Notes under the pieces: generated by a model
The model's database searches: none
The model's input: only the letters and a program-made list of their open reading frames with translations
What the model was told of the DNA's origin: nothing
NCBI GenBank assembly: GCA_913043205.1
Contig: CAJWLF010000007.1
Location: 33,750 to 97,749, forward strand
DNA length: 64,000 nt
Direction: 5' to 3'
DNA from: an uncultured Chloroflexota bacterium
Lineage (GTDB): Bacteria; Chloroflexota; UBA11872; VXNJ01
Program-made: the position numbers and the translations under genes
Shown: positions 37,559 through 46,380 of the stretch, one piece after another
How the letters are laid out: each line of letters starts with the position of its first letter
Numbering within the stretch: the first letter of the stretch is position 1

Positions 37559-37765
37559 CTAATTTTCCTCTTTACCACGTTGCTCTCGTGCCTTTTTGAG
37601 CGCATCTATTTGCATCCTTCGATCCAAATTTACGTAGTAGGTCATTGTAGTACGAATATCTGAATGGCCAGCAATCTTTTTTAAAACAGCCTTTTGTTTT
37701 TTTGGGGTGCCCCCAACACCATTGCAGGCTAACTCTTATGGACGTTTGCTTTAGTTTAGATCGGC
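37559..37765 (-). pseudogene. Tyrosine recombinase (integrase) C-terminal remnant
   Basis: Reading the minus strand in one frame from the stop at 37559-37561 back to about 37720 gives LACNGVGGTPKK, then AVLKKIAGHSDIRTTM and TYYVNLDRR, the C-terminal catalytic end of a phage-type integrase with its His (GHSD) and nucleophile Tyr (TYY). Upstream, the related segment KANVHKS is in a different frame and stops interrupt both, and no HxxR-containing core is intact. The protein cannot be functional. It lies 72 nt from the 5' end of tRNA-Arg, the usual neighbourhood of an element that integrated into that tRNA gene. Confidence 0.8.
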
Positions 37766-38018
37766 CTATGGGTTGTCGGGATACTGACCATCCTTTAGAG
37801 CTATCACGCATAGCTGAGCTATGACATCGGATACTAGAAACCTTGTCCACCTAAATAAAACACACTGGAGATCTCTGAAAAGAGGTGTGCCAAGAGGGAT
37901 GTTTTTGGGACCCGGTTGAGGTTCCGATAGAATTCATGTCCTAAGAGTCAAAAACGGCATAATCGATCTTGGCATAACTCCTTTCAAGCACTTAGGCTTT
38001 ATAAGGGAGAGCGTACTA
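37766..38018 (+). other. Intergenic remnant between integrase scar and DJ-1 gene
   Basis: About 250 nt without an intact gene. The part nearest the integrase scar may be more of its decayed coding sequence on the minus strand, but I cannot align it with confidence. The last 20 nt hold the AAGGGAGA ribosome site of the gene at 38019. No inverted or direct repeat is obvious. Confidence 0.4.
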
Positions 38019-39278
38019 GTGAAAGGAAAGGTTTTGAGGAAGAGAAAGCCAGTTAAACAGGGTCCATTAGAAGGGAAACGAATAGGGTTACTTGCAGGAC
38101 CAGAGTTTAGTGATTTTCAGGCCTACTACTTGGTAGAGTATCTAAGTGAGTTTGGGGCTGAGGTAGTGAACCTGGTGATTGGATGGCCTAGCGTGGCGTG
38201 GAAATTCACACGTCCTGCAACTTCAGATGTGGTAACAGGTACCTTTGGTCTAAGGCTTGACCCGATCCCTACAATGGTCCCTGGAGAACGATATACCTCT
38301 CATACCCTTCGAGATCCGGCTAGCCTCACGACAGAGATGGCAAGCGAATTTGATGGCTTGATTGTTCTTGGTGGTCATTCGGCCGATGTGCTCCGGGCAG
38401 ATAAAGCAGTAACAGAATTTGTTTGCTCAGCTTATGACAATGGTGCCGTCATAGGAGCCTTAGAGTGCGGCCAGATGGTGTTGATGAGTGCCGGCCTATG
38501 TAATGGTAAGAACCTAACTGGCTATAAAGTAATACAACCCTTTCTAGAGAGACTAGGGAATTTTCAAGACGTTCCAGTTGTACGGGACGGCCAGCTCCTT
38601 ACTGCTCGAGATAGTGATGCCTGCGCAGAGTTTGTGCGTGAATTTTCTACAATCTTTAATCCTAGTTATAAAGATGAACTACAGAATGTACTTGAGGGGC
38701 GCCGGATTCTAATTGTTGCTGGGCAGGATTTTGAAGATGTCGAATTATGTGTTCCGGCTATGGAGTTAACTTGGCGTGGAGCAGCGATCACTCTTGGCAC
38801 GTTCTCGGCCCCCGTGGTATCTCGGCCACCGATACTAGGACTCGACGTCGTCATGGGTAATTTTGGTATGTCTGTTCCTTTTCAAGAACTCCGGGCTGAA
38901 CAGTACCCTGTTGTTCCACTGAGCGAACTGACTCCAGATGAATTTGATGCGATCATAATACCTGGAGCGTTTTGTCCATGGCATTGTATTGAAGACGGGT
39001 CCGTCGTTGAGCTCGTCAAACAATTTTATAAAGCCGAAAAAGTTGTAGCAGCCATTTGCCATGGTCCATTGGTATTGGCAGCAGCAGATCTTGTTAAGGA
39101 CAAAAAGATTGCTGGCACTCCCCCCATTGGTGATGACGTAACAACCATGGGGGGAACCTACAGCTATGATTGGCCGGCTGTAATTGAAGGGACCATAGTT
39201 ACGGCCAGGGAACCTGATGACGTACCTGAGTTTTTGGACGCTATTACTGAAGCAACACTCGCGACACAATTAACATAA
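38019..39278 (+). CDS. Tandem DJ-1/PfpI-domain protein
   Basis: 419-aa protein made of two DJ-1/PfpI (class I glutamine amidotransferase-like) domains, about 17-210 and 226-415. The first has a nucleophile-elbow Cys at C150 (GALECGQM) and the second at C347 (AAICHGPL), with the preceding acidic loop FEDVEL in the second and FSDFQA in the first. Members act as glyoxalases, deglycase-like enzymes, proteases or hydratases; which applies here is unknown. GTG start 8-9 nt after AAGGGAGA. It is the first gene beyond the integrase scar and may be cargo of that element. Confidence 0.88.
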   Translation: MKGKVLRKRKPVKQGPLEGKRIGLLAGPEFSDFQAYYLVEYLSEFGAEVVNLVIGWPSVAWKFTRPATSDVVTGTFGLRLDPIPTMVPGERYTSHTLRDPASLTTEMASEFDGLIVLGGHSADVLRADKAVTEFVCSAYDNGAVIGALECGQMVLMSAGLCNGKNLTGYKVIQPFLERLGNFQDVPVVRDGQLLTARDSDACAEFVREFSTIFNPSYKDELQNVLEGRRILIVAGQDFEDVELCVPAMELTWRGAAITLGTFSAPVVSRPPILGLDVVMGNFGMSVPFQELRAEQYPVVPLSELTPDEFDAIIIPGAFCPWHCIEDGSVVELVKQFYKAEKVVAAICHGPLVLAAADLVKDKKIAGTPPIGDDVTTMGGTYSYDWPAVIEGTIVTAREPDDVPEFLDAITEATLATQLT

Positions 39279-39289
39279 TAGTTCTTTTG

Positions 39290-40072
39290 CTACATTCCTG
39301 CCCCACCATCAATTGTGATCATGGATCCAGTTATCATGCTAGCTTCGTCTGTGGCAGCAAATAAAAACGCCTTGGCAATGTCGTCTGGATCCAAAAGCCG
39401 TCCTAATGGTGTGGCCTTCAACCGGTGATTGTAATTATCTAGATTATCAATACTAGTATCCCAATCATTAGGACTATGCTCATTGTTGCCTCTTAAAAAT
39501 GGTGTGTCGACATGACCGGGGGACAAAATCACGCATCGTATCGCATCTTTTGCAAATGATTGAGCCGCCGATCGTGTCAATCCAACCATAGCCATCTTTT
39601 GGGCAGCGTAACCAGGCCCACCACCGGCCCGAATAGAAGCCAAGGATCCGATATTTAAAATCACACCATTCCCAATTTTTTTCATAGAAGGGACAACCGC
39701 CTGAATGCCTAAAAACGATCCCACCAGCCCCACATCTATTATTTGTTTGAACTGCTCCTCCGTTTGCTCCAAGAATCCAACACGGAAATTTGCACCGGCG
39801 TTGTTACATAAAATCCCGACCGGACCAAATGAATCCTCTGCAATATTTACTGTGTCTTTCCACCCTTTGGCATCCCGCACATCCAATTCCACTGCAAGAG
39901 CGTTGCCTCCAGCTTGTTGTATTTCATCAGCGACCAATTTTGCAGCATCAATCCTATTATCTGCCAGACATATTGAAGCCCCTTCCGCAGCAAACAATTT
40001 TGACTGGGCAGCACCAATAGCACCCCCACCACCAGTAACAATCGCAACTTGTCCTAAAAGTCGATCACTCAT
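39290..40072 (-). CDS. Short-chain dehydrogenase/reductase
   Basis: Classical SDR of 260 aa, FabG-like. Rossmann motif TGGGGAIGAAQ at 13-23, NNAGANF near 90-96, catalytic Ser in ILNIGSLAS, and the YAAQK form of YxxxK, followed by the PGHVDTPF block and a C-terminal GSMITIDGGAG. All catalytic residues are present. ATG behind AGGAAACGATA. NAD preference is likely from the Asp in CLADNR. It converges on the DJ-1 gene with an 11-nt gap. Substrate unknown. Confidence 0.93.
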   Translation of the reverse strand: MSDRLLGQVAIVTGGGGAIGAAQSKLFAAEGASICLADNRIDAAKLVADEIQQAGGNALAVELDVRDAKGWKDTVNIAEDSFGPVGILCNNAGANFRVGFLEQTEEQFKQIIDVGLVGSFLGIQAVVPSMKKIGNGVILNIGSLASIRAGGGPGYAAQKMAMVGLTRSAAQSFAKDAIRCVILSPGHVDTPFLRGNNEHSPNDWDTSIDNLDNYNHRLKATPLGRLLDPDDIAKAFLFAATDEASMITGSMITIDGGAGM

Positions 40073-40170
40073 TATCGTTTCCTAATTCCCCAACAGAACA
40101 AGACGCCTGTATGGAGACAATAGTATAGTTTTATTCGAAGCCAGACTTTTCTCGGAAACGACTGCTGTTG

Positions 40171-41064
40171 ATGACTTATGACGACCTTATGCAAGGATTA
40201 GATGCAGGATCCTTGGTGCTAATGGATGGAGCTACGGGCACTGAGATAGAACGATTAGGTGTCGAGCCTGTACAGTATGCTTGGAGCTCGACAGGAACCT
40301 TGAATGGTCCAGATATAGTACGTTCAGTACATGCAAGCTACCTAGAGATAGGGGCTCAAATCGTAATTTCAAATACTTTTTCCACTTCTTGGCAAGCACT
40401 CGTTAACGCCAACATGTCCGAACATTTCGAGTCGCTAAATCGTACAGGCGTCGCATTGGCGTGCGAAGCAATATCTCAAACAGGAGCCAATGCCCTCGTA
40501 GCCGGCGGAATTAGCCACGATCATTTCACTGGAACTGCTCCAACCATGGATACTCTAGATCGTACCGTAACCCGGCAAGGAGAGATCATGCGCGATGCAG
40601 GGGCAAGCCTACTAATACTTGAAATGATGGTGGACATCGACAAGACTTTGACATTGCTTCGGGCAGCACAACGTTCAGGTCTACCAGTCTGGGTAGGATT
40701 TTCAACTAGCATCCATCCCGATGGCTCAGTCATACTGAATGGCGGATTACCATTAGCCGACGGAATCAACGCAGTCGAAGAACACAACATCGACCTAATA
40801 TCAATAATGCACACCGAAGTGGCACACATCCACCCAAGTCTGCAAGTCCTAAATGAACATTGGTCCGGACATGTGGGTGTATACGCCCACTCGGGCAGAT
40901 GGGAAGACCCAAATTGGTTCTACGACGGGGTTATATCGGATAAAGATTATGCCGCTTATGCATCAGAGTGGTTGGATGCAGGAGTCCAGGCAATCGGTGG
41001 CTGCTGTGGCATCGGCCCAGGGCATATCCTGGCCTTGAAAAAGCTACTCGCAGCTCGATCGTAA
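40171..41064 (+). CDS. Homocysteine S-methyltransferase family protein, altered zinc site
   Basis: 297-aa TIM-barrel protein of the homocysteine methyltransferase family (MetH N-terminal, BHMT, MmuM). The opening block LMDGATGTEIERLG and the SNTFSTSW segment are typical. Two of the three zinc Cys are present, C278 and C279 in GGCCGIGPGH. The first, normally in a GxNC motif, is replaced: the strand reads LISIMHTEV, placing H214 there. It may bind zinc as His-Cys-Cys or have a different thiol substrate. ATG at 40171 is used; a TTG one codon earlier is possible. Confidence 0.88.
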   Translation: MTYDDLMQGLDAGSLVLMDGATGTEIERLGVEPVQYAWSSTGTLNGPDIVRSVHASYLEIGAQIVISNTFSTSWQALVNANMSEHFESLNRTGVALACEAISQTGANALVAGGISHDHFTGTAPTMDTLDRTVTRQGEIMRDAGASLLILEMMVDIDKTLTLLRAAQRSGLPVWVGFSTSIHPDGSVILNGGLPLADGINAVEEHNIDLISIMHTEVAHIHPSLQVLNEHWSGHVGVYAHSGRWEDPNWFYDGVISDKDYAAYASEWLDAGVQAIGGCCGIGPGHILALKKLLAARS

Positions 41065-41105
41065 TTAATTTTGGTAATACCTGAATTACCCGAGGGTTGA
41101 ATTAT

Positions 41106-42257
41106 ATGGCAGAAATTTACGGAGGCGGTATTCTGCCTCATCAAATACGATCAAGCGTCTGCCAATCCGTTAATGGCCTTGATATCCACTACCTTGAAGC
41201 CGGTTTTGAAAACCGAAACCACCCTCTAATCGTATTACTGCATGGGTTTCCAGAATTATGCTTTAGCTGGAGAAAGATAATGCTGCCTCTGTCGGAATCC
41301 GGCTATCATGTTGTAGCACCGGATCAAAGAGGATTTGGAGCTACCGCAGGAGCTGACCGGTCATACTCAGCCGATCTTTCGAAATATTCCCACATCAATT
41401 TGGCAGCGGATATTTTAGGTCTTGTATTATCACTTGGGTACAAGAAAGTAAAAAGTGTTATCGGGCACGATTCGGGGGCTGGCATAGCAGCATGGTCAGC
41501 CCTTATTAGACCAGATATATATGAATCTGTTGTTATGATGAGCGCCCCTTTCACAGGCCCTCCATCTCAGTCAATTGAAACCAATAATAAGTCTACATTT
41601 ACCGGAGACAAAAAGATTGACATTAATGCCGAATTAGCCCTGCTCGAAAGACCTAGAAAACATTACCAACACTATTATCAAACACCCGAGGCTAATTACG
41701 ACATCATGAATTCAGAGGGTGGATTGTCAAAGTTTCTAAGAGCCTACTACCATCATAAGAGCGCAGATTGGGAAGAAAACAACCCTTTCCCATTATCTCA
41801 TTGGGACGCGACGGAATTAGCCCAGATGCCAACTTATTACATCATGGATTTAGATGACACTATGCCAGAAGCCGTAGCAAAATACATGCCGACTTGCCAG
41901 GAGATACAATCTTGCAAATGGTTGACAGAACCTGAATTACAAGTCTATGTATCAGAATACGACAGGACCGGATTTCAAGGCGGCCTGAATTGGTATAGAT
42001 CCGCGGCGAGCAAAGCTAATCGTCAGCAATTGGAACTTTTTTCAGGTATGAAAATAAACGTCCCTGCTATGTTTATCTCTGGCCAACAAGATTGGGGAAC
42101 CCACCAAAGACCTGGAGCCATTGATCGAATGAAAAACTGTGTCTGCACTAATATTGATGAAATCCAATTAGTGGACAATGCCGGCCATTGGGTACAACAA
42201 GAACAGCCTGAAAGTGTCTTCAAATCCCTAACTGCTTTTTTGTCTAAATTTGGCTAG
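41106..42257 (+). CDS. Alpha/beta hydrolase, epoxide hydrolase-like
   Basis: 383-aa hydrolase with the epoxide hydrolase/haloalkane dehalogenase plan: oxyanion block LLHGFPE near 40-46, the APDQRGFG strand, nucleophile D122 in GHDSGAG and catalytic H361 in DNAGHWVQ. A long cap region with many Tyr and Trp (about 180-300) would close the active site. An Asp nucleophile rather than Ser favours epoxide hydrolase over esterase. ATG at 41106 is chosen because CGAGGG lies 9 nt upstream; a TTG at 41097 is too close to it. The natural substrate is unknown. Confidence 0.9.
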   Translation: MAEIYGGGILPHQIRSSVCQSVNGLDIHYLEAGFENRNHPLIVLLHGFPELCFSWRKIMLPLSESGYHVVAPDQRGFGATAGADRSYSADLSKYSHINLAADILGLVLSLGYKKVKSVIGHDSGAGIAAWSALIRPDIYESVVMMSAPFTGPPSQSIETNNKSTFTGDKKIDINAELALLERPRKHYQHYYQTPEANYDIMNSEGGLSKFLRAYYHHKSADWEENNPFPLSHWDATELAQMPTYYIMDLDDTMPEAVAKYMPTCQEIQSCKWLTEPELQVYVSEYDRTGFQGGLNWYRSAASKANRQQLELFSGMKINVPAMFISGQQDWGTHQRPGAIDRMKNCVCTNIDEIQLVDNAGHWVQQEQPESVFKSLTAFLSKFG

Positions 42258-42279
42258 TGCGTTCTCGAGTCTTTGGGCA

Positions 42280-42507
42280 CTAGCTTTGTCCAAATAAACT
42301 GGCATCCCAATCTGCATTCTTGTGCGAAGCATCACAAAACGGCTTTTTCTTAGATGCTCCACAGCGGCATAGAAAAACCGTTTCCTTTTCGCTACCGATA
42401 TCGTTTCCTTCTGCATCAAGCAGAGTAATTGAACCGTTGACCCTGTACGATCCATTTTTCGAGATAGAAATGGTAACTTCAGCATCTTTGTTTATTTCAT
42501 TCGCCAT
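42280..42507 (-). CDS. CDGSH iron-sulfur domain protein
   Basis: Small 75-aa protein ending in one CDGSH-type motif, CRCGASKKKPFCDASH, with ligands C47, C49, C58 and H62 for a labile [2Fe-2S] cluster; the usual Gly is Ala. The N-terminal half forms the beta-strand region seen in bacterial mitoNEET-like proteins (VTISISKNGSYRVNG). Soluble, no signal peptide. ATG behind GGGAAAATCG. Likely redox or cluster transfer role. It lies 22 nt from the stop of the epoxide hydrolase on the opposite strand. Confidence 0.9.
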   Translation of the reverse strand: MANEINKDAEVTISISKNGSYRVNGSITLLDAEGNDIGSEKETVFLCRCGASKKKPFCDASHKNADWDASLFGQS

Positions 42508-42652
42508 CGATTTTCCCTATTCCTCTAAATCCGATTGACTCCATCAAGAATGTTCGCGGCTATCCCAACAATTACCGTATCCATTGCCTTCATAATCTTC
42601 TTTCATACTATGGCAAGCCGAATTGTTAGGCCTATCTGTTCGCCAATAACGG

Positions 42653-43378
42653 TTACTTCTTATTCATCCCTTTCATCACATAGCCTAAACCTATACCAGC
42701 CACAATCAATCCAAGACCACCAACCGCCAACGCGCCGATAGCTAGGCTCCTCGCTTCCGCAGCATCAGTGGTAGCAACTCTAGCAGCATCCCTTGTCGCG
42801 CGCGTTACTCCTTCAATTTCCCGACTCGACGCAATTTTCAGAGGAAATTGCACATCCTTTAATCCGACAACGGTGTCAAATGTGCCTTGGCCCGACTCAA
42901 AACTTTCATCTATGTTTACCCCGTCTACTTCTCCCAGAAAACGAAATCTATAAGCCCCTGGCGCGGTAGGGATAAATACAGATTGATAACTACCAGGCCG
43001 ATTTATTATTGGCGTTAGTCTCATGGACTGAGATACCGATGACTCGATATGAGTAACTTGCACCTCTAATTTCGACTGAATTCGTTTAACAGGTTCTTCA
43101 ACTTGATGGTGGCCATCTCCCTTCGCATCATCGTGCGCATGAGAATGAACATGAGCGGGATCTTCCACAATTTTCGTCAAACGCAAATACACAGCATTTT
43201 GCTCGCCTTCGAGTGCTGGCTCATTAAGAAATCCGACATCAAATTTAAGGTTTCCCACCATGCGTCCCTCATGGGCCAAAGCGAATCCGGGAAAGGCTAG
43301 GACAAATACCACTGAGCAAGACAAAATGAGCAATCTATAGCCAGCCAGGAAACTCAAAATCAACTGAAATCCATTCAT
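42653..43378 (-). CDS. Exported His-rich membrane-anchored protein
   Basis: 241-aa protein with an N-terminal signal peptide (about 1-34, ending FALAHEG) and a C-terminal transmembrane helix (about 212-233) with a short Lys tail. The extracytoplasmic part carries a His/Asp-rich loop, HVHSHAHDDAKGDGHH (about 76-91), suited to binding Cu, Zn or Ni, and a beta-sandwich-like region (PGSYQSVFIPTAPGAYRFRF) reminiscent of copper-chaperone or YtkA-type folds. I do not recognise a named family. ATG at 43378 is preferred over a longer frame because the signal peptide then begins the protein. Confidence 0.7.
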   Translation of the reverse strand: MNGFQLILSFLAGYRLLILSCSVVFVLAFPGFALAHEGRMVGNLKFDVGFLNEPALEGEQNAVYLRLTKIVEDPAHVHSHAHDDAKGDGHHQVEEPVKRIQSKLEVQVTHIESSVSQSMRLTPIINRPGSYQSVFIPTAPGAYRFRFLGEVDGVNIDESFESGQGTFDTVVGLKDVQFPLKIASSREIEGVTRATRDAARVATTDAAEARSLAIGALAVGGLGLIVAGIGLGYVMKGMNKK

Positions 43379-43455
43379 GTAATTAGATCTTTCCCAAAAA
43401 ATCAATTTGTGTTGGCGACAAGTCGTTAACAGCGGCAATGAATAGGGACCAGTTT

Positions 43456-43758
43456 TTACCCACCTTTGGCGATTCCAGGCCATTCACTCTCTGCAAAAGC
43501 ACGCATTGTCTCCGTACTTCCACCAAACTCCCTAGATTTCAATGCAGCTCGAGCACACGATTCATCATCAGGAAACTCCACGATAGCAACAAAATCATAT
43601 TGACCCATCGTCATGTAGATCCCTTTCACCTTTCCTCCGAACGACTCAATCATCTTGTGTGACTCAGGGGCACCTTCTGAAATTGCATCGCTAATCGATT
43701 CATCATCGACACCAGCGCCACCCGCTCCCATTTTCATTAACATGACATAAGTAGCCAT
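43456..43758 (-). CDS. GYD domain protein
   Basis: 100-aa protein of the GYD family (ferredoxin-like fold), named for the Gly-Tyr-Asp motif, here in TMGQYDFVAIVEFPDDE. YVMLMKMG at the start and FGGKVKGIYM are also typical. Function unknown; the fold resembles small dimeric alpha/beta-barrel monooxygenases. ATG at 43758 follows AAAGGGAAG; the frame is open further upstream. Same strand as, and 77 nt upstream of, the His-rich protein gene. Confidence 0.85.
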   Translation of the reverse strand: MATYVMLMKMGAGGAGVDDESISDAISEGAPESHKMIESFGGKVKGIYMTMGQYDFVAIVEFPDDESCARAALKSREFGGSTETMRAFAESEWPGIAKGG

Positions 43759-43896
43759 TGCTTCCCTTTCAATAATTTGCCACAAGACGCCATAAGTACT
43801 TTCGCACAAAGTACAAAATCTGCAACTAGAAATTGAGCATCACGTTAACTCTACGTTAATCAATTTCACCATCCCCTTTCCAATAACAAACAAATG

Positions 43897-44229
43897 TTAC
43901 TCCGCCTCCTTATCCAAGAATCCTTCTACTCGATCAGAAAAAGCAGCCCCTTTCCATTTACTACCACAACAGACCCATCCCTGACGCTCCCTCCCGTCCC
44001 AATCCATCACTGTGATACGAAATATAACTTGGCCACTACTCGCCCATTTGTATGGCCCTTTTCTCCAGACACGAAGCTCAGCGTTCAATAATGTACATCC
44101 ATTCTTAATTACCCAATCCGCCATCAATTTTCGCGAGCGATTTAACGCGGTTCGATATAGCCATATCACAGCCAACACAACAAACACATCAAAGACGATT
44201 ACTAGAGTAACTATCACTTGATCACTCAT
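43897..44229 (-). CDS. Small single-TM protein coupled to solute-binding protein gene
   Basis: 110-aa protein with one N-terminal transmembrane helix (about 5-24) and a soluble, Trp- and Lys-rich cytoplasmic domain with three Cys (C45 and CC near 87-88). I do not recognise a family; it is a compact beta-rich domain by sequence character. Its ATG lies in the end of the solute-binding protein gene (8-nt overlap), which suggests translational coupling. Confidence 0.65.
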   Translation of the reverse strand: MSDQVIVTLVIVFDVFVVLAVIWLYRTALNRSRKLMADWVIKNGCTLLNAELRVWRKGPYKWASSGQVIFRITVMDWDGRERQGWVCCGSKWKGAAFSDRVEGFLDKEAE

Positions 44230-45658
44230 TAAGCGCCTCTTCTATCTGGCTAATCATTGAGGCGGCGTTTGCACAAGCTTCTTCTGGATCTAACGCCTCT
44301 TCCACAACAGGTCGTACAACTTGACTATTAATAATTTGCCGAACCTGCAGAAAATTCTGCCCATGAATATCCCTGGATATCTTAAGTCCATTCATAACCG
44401 ACGCACTCTCCAAGGAATTAAGATTTGGCTGGACATCCATAATGTTTTGCGTGGTACTACCCTTACGAACTGGGAAAGGGACCTTGGACTCAAGGTCCTT
44501 AGCTATCCAAACAAGTGCTTCAAAGCTCTCCCCTTCATTACCCCCTCCCGGCATTAGAGAAAGCATCCCATCCATAGATCCACGTGTTGCGGACTGGAGA
44601 CCATGTGGAACCGGTGCCAAGCTCATGCCTACAGCTCCCGCATTGTTCCTTTGTCCCAACAGCTTTGCCGGACCAAACATTAGTCCGATCGCCTGTCCAT
44701 CCACAATAATCCCCGATTCTGTGCGTCCTGCACGAGGTATTCCTCGTGAATACGGCGGAGCTACCTTAAGAGAGTGAACCAGAGACTGGAGATACCTCAC
44801 AGCACTGTGAGCCTCCGCTGTATCGATAACCACATCACCATTCTCTGTGACAATGTCAGCACCATCTTGCCAAATGAAATTTATTGCAGCATCCAAATTT
44901 GCATAGAATCCCCACCTCCCTCCGTTCCCTTCAGAATCTGCTCTCATTACTAACTGGCTCATAGCCAAACCTAATTGATCCCTGTTCCAAGGATCGTCTG
45001 TAGGTGGCTTCACACCGGCTGTCTCAAATAAGGCAGGAGACCACCACATTACCCACGGCGTCATCGCCCAAGGCAAAGCCCAGATGTGACCATCAAACTC
45101 AATAATCTTGCGAGCCAGCGGGTGATAGTCAGCAATGTCAAATCCTGTCTGGGCGAGGAACCTATCAATAGGCTTTATCAGACCAGCCTGATGAGCATCT
45201 GCAAGTATCGCTCTAGTAGGAAACACAACTAAGTCAGGAATGTCCCCATCAGCAAATGAGGACTTGATCGCATCAACAAACGCAGTCCTAAATGAAGGTC
45301 CTGGAGCCCCCCCAACAGGTAAATCAACAAGTTCTACTTCCACCCCCGAATTAGCCTTCATATAGCTCTGAATAGCACTGGTAACCGCAGCTTTTTGACG
45401 CCCCACGAAGGCATTCCCTGTAGCTAATCCAATCCTGATACGATTATTGTGTTTCACTGCCGTGTTAACAACTGGTATGTCAGCAACCACTAGAGATTCT
45501 TTCACCAAATCTTCATTAGTCGAAGTTGCCTCTGTAGCAGATGGAAGAATTTTCTGGACTTCTGAAGGTATTTCTCGATGGCTAGAACCTGCACAAGAGG
45601 CTATCACTGAAACAAATCCACAGGATGTCAGATTTAAAAATTGTCTTCTACACAACAT
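44222..45658 (-). CDS. Extracellular solute-binding lipoprotein (family 1)
   Basis: 478-aa ABC-type substrate-binding protein. The N-terminus has a twin-arginine-like stretch CRRQFLNL at 3-10 and a lipobox ending at C22 (VIASCAG), so it should be a lipoprotein held on the outer face. The family-1 fold is seen in RIGLATG, PDLVVFPTRAILADAH, WALPWAMTPWVMWWSP and a second-lobe block with MDGMLSLMPGG. Sugar or polyol uptake is usual. No permease or ATPase genes are beside it, so the binding protein is an orphan here. ATG start at 45658. Confidence 0.88.
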   Translation of the reverse strand: MLCRRQFLNLTSCGFVSVIASCAGSSHREIPSEVQKILPSATEATSTNEDLVKESLVVADIPVVNTAVKHNNRIRIGLATGNAFVGRQKAAVTSAIQSYMKANSGVEVELVDLPVGGAPGPSFRTAFVDAIKSSFADGDIPDLVVFPTRAILADAHQAGLIKPIDRFLAQTGFDIADYHPLARKIIEFDGHIWALPWAMTPWVMWWSPALFETAGVKPPTDDPWNRDQLGLAMSQLVMRADSEGNGGRWGFYANLDAAINFIWQDGADIVTENGDVVIDTAEAHSAVRYLQSLVHSLKVAPPYSRGIPRAGRTESGIIVDGQAIGLMFGPAKLLGQRNNAGAVGMSLAPVPHGLQSATRGSMDGMLSLMPGGGNEGESFEALVWIAKDLESKVPFPVRKGSTTQNIMDVQPNLNSLESASVMNGLKISRDIHGQNFLQVRQIINSQVVRPVVEEALDPEEACANAASMISQIEEALNE

Positions 45659-45685
45659 TGAAGTATTGATACGCTTACAACCTTC

Positions 45686-46318
45686 TTAGTATTTTGGCTT
45701 CTGGCACCACATTACCGTATATAGACTCATTGCCTGAGGAGATATCTTAGGAAGTCGATACAACCGAATTGAGGTCGAATATTTTTGCAATTCGCAAATA
45801 GCTTCGCTTGGAGGAGACAGATGCTCTTCATCCATATTCAACTTGGGTGCTAATATCTGCAATGCTCGATTCATCCATATATTCACTGCTGGCATGCCTA
45901 TTACGAGTTCTCCCCCGGGTTTTAAAACACGCATACATTCCTGTATTGCCGACTTAATCTCTGGCAAGTGCTCCAGAACACTAAGGCTAATTACAGCGTC
46001 AAAGCTATTCGAAGACATAGGTATACGGGTTACATCTGCAGTAGCAACTGAGACACTCAATTGATTGTCCTCAACAAATGATTTAACTTGAACCAAATTC
46101 TGAGCTAGATCCAAAGCTACTACTTGTTTACTCAAACCAGAAAGTGAAGGAAGCATTATTCCACTCCCGCAACCGACATCCAGAATTCTTTGGTATCTGG
46201 GTTTGGCAAGTGCAGACAGTCCTAAGTCGAGCCGTTTCCGGTAAAACCATCCAATGAGTGGGCGGTAATAAAGGCGAAGAGGATCCCCGTCATTCAAGGG
46301 CTGAAGGGATCCTTCCAT
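45686..46318 (-). CDS. Class I SAM-dependent methyltransferase
   Basis: 210-aa methyltransferase of the Methyltransf_11 type. SAM-binding motif I is ILDVGCGSGIMLP near 44-56, motif II has ALDLAQ near 72-77, and the later blocks are FDAVISLSVLEHLPE and LKPGGELVIGMP. Substrate unknown. Preceded by ATG after a weak site. It is upstream of, and on the same strand as, the solute-binding protein gene, 27 nt away. Confidence 0.9.
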   Translation of the reverse strand: MEGSLQPLNDGDPLRLYYRPLIGWFYRKRLDLGLSALAKPRYQRILDVGCGSGIMLPSLSGLSKQVVALDLAQNLVQVKSFVEDNQLSVSVATADVTRIPMSSNSFDAVISLSVLEHLPEIKSAIQECMRVLKPGGELVIGMPAVNIWMNRALQILAPKLNMDEEHLSPPSEAICELQKYSTSIRLYRLPKISPQAMSLYTVMWCQKPKY

Positions 46319-46380
46319 AGGAATCTTTAGCTTTGTTTTATCGACTGTGTCAAACCTCGAATTACTATAAAGAACAACCC

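Noticed and set aside
37701..37720. Imperfect match to the tRNA-Arg 3' end, considered as an att repeat
   Set aside because: The similarity (TTGGGGT and a C-run) falls inside the integrase remnant's coding sequence and is short; chance cannot be excluded.
42228..42485. 85-aa minus-strand frame overlapping the CDGSH gene
   Set aside because: A different frame over the same bases; the CDGSH frame has the cluster motif and this one has nothing.
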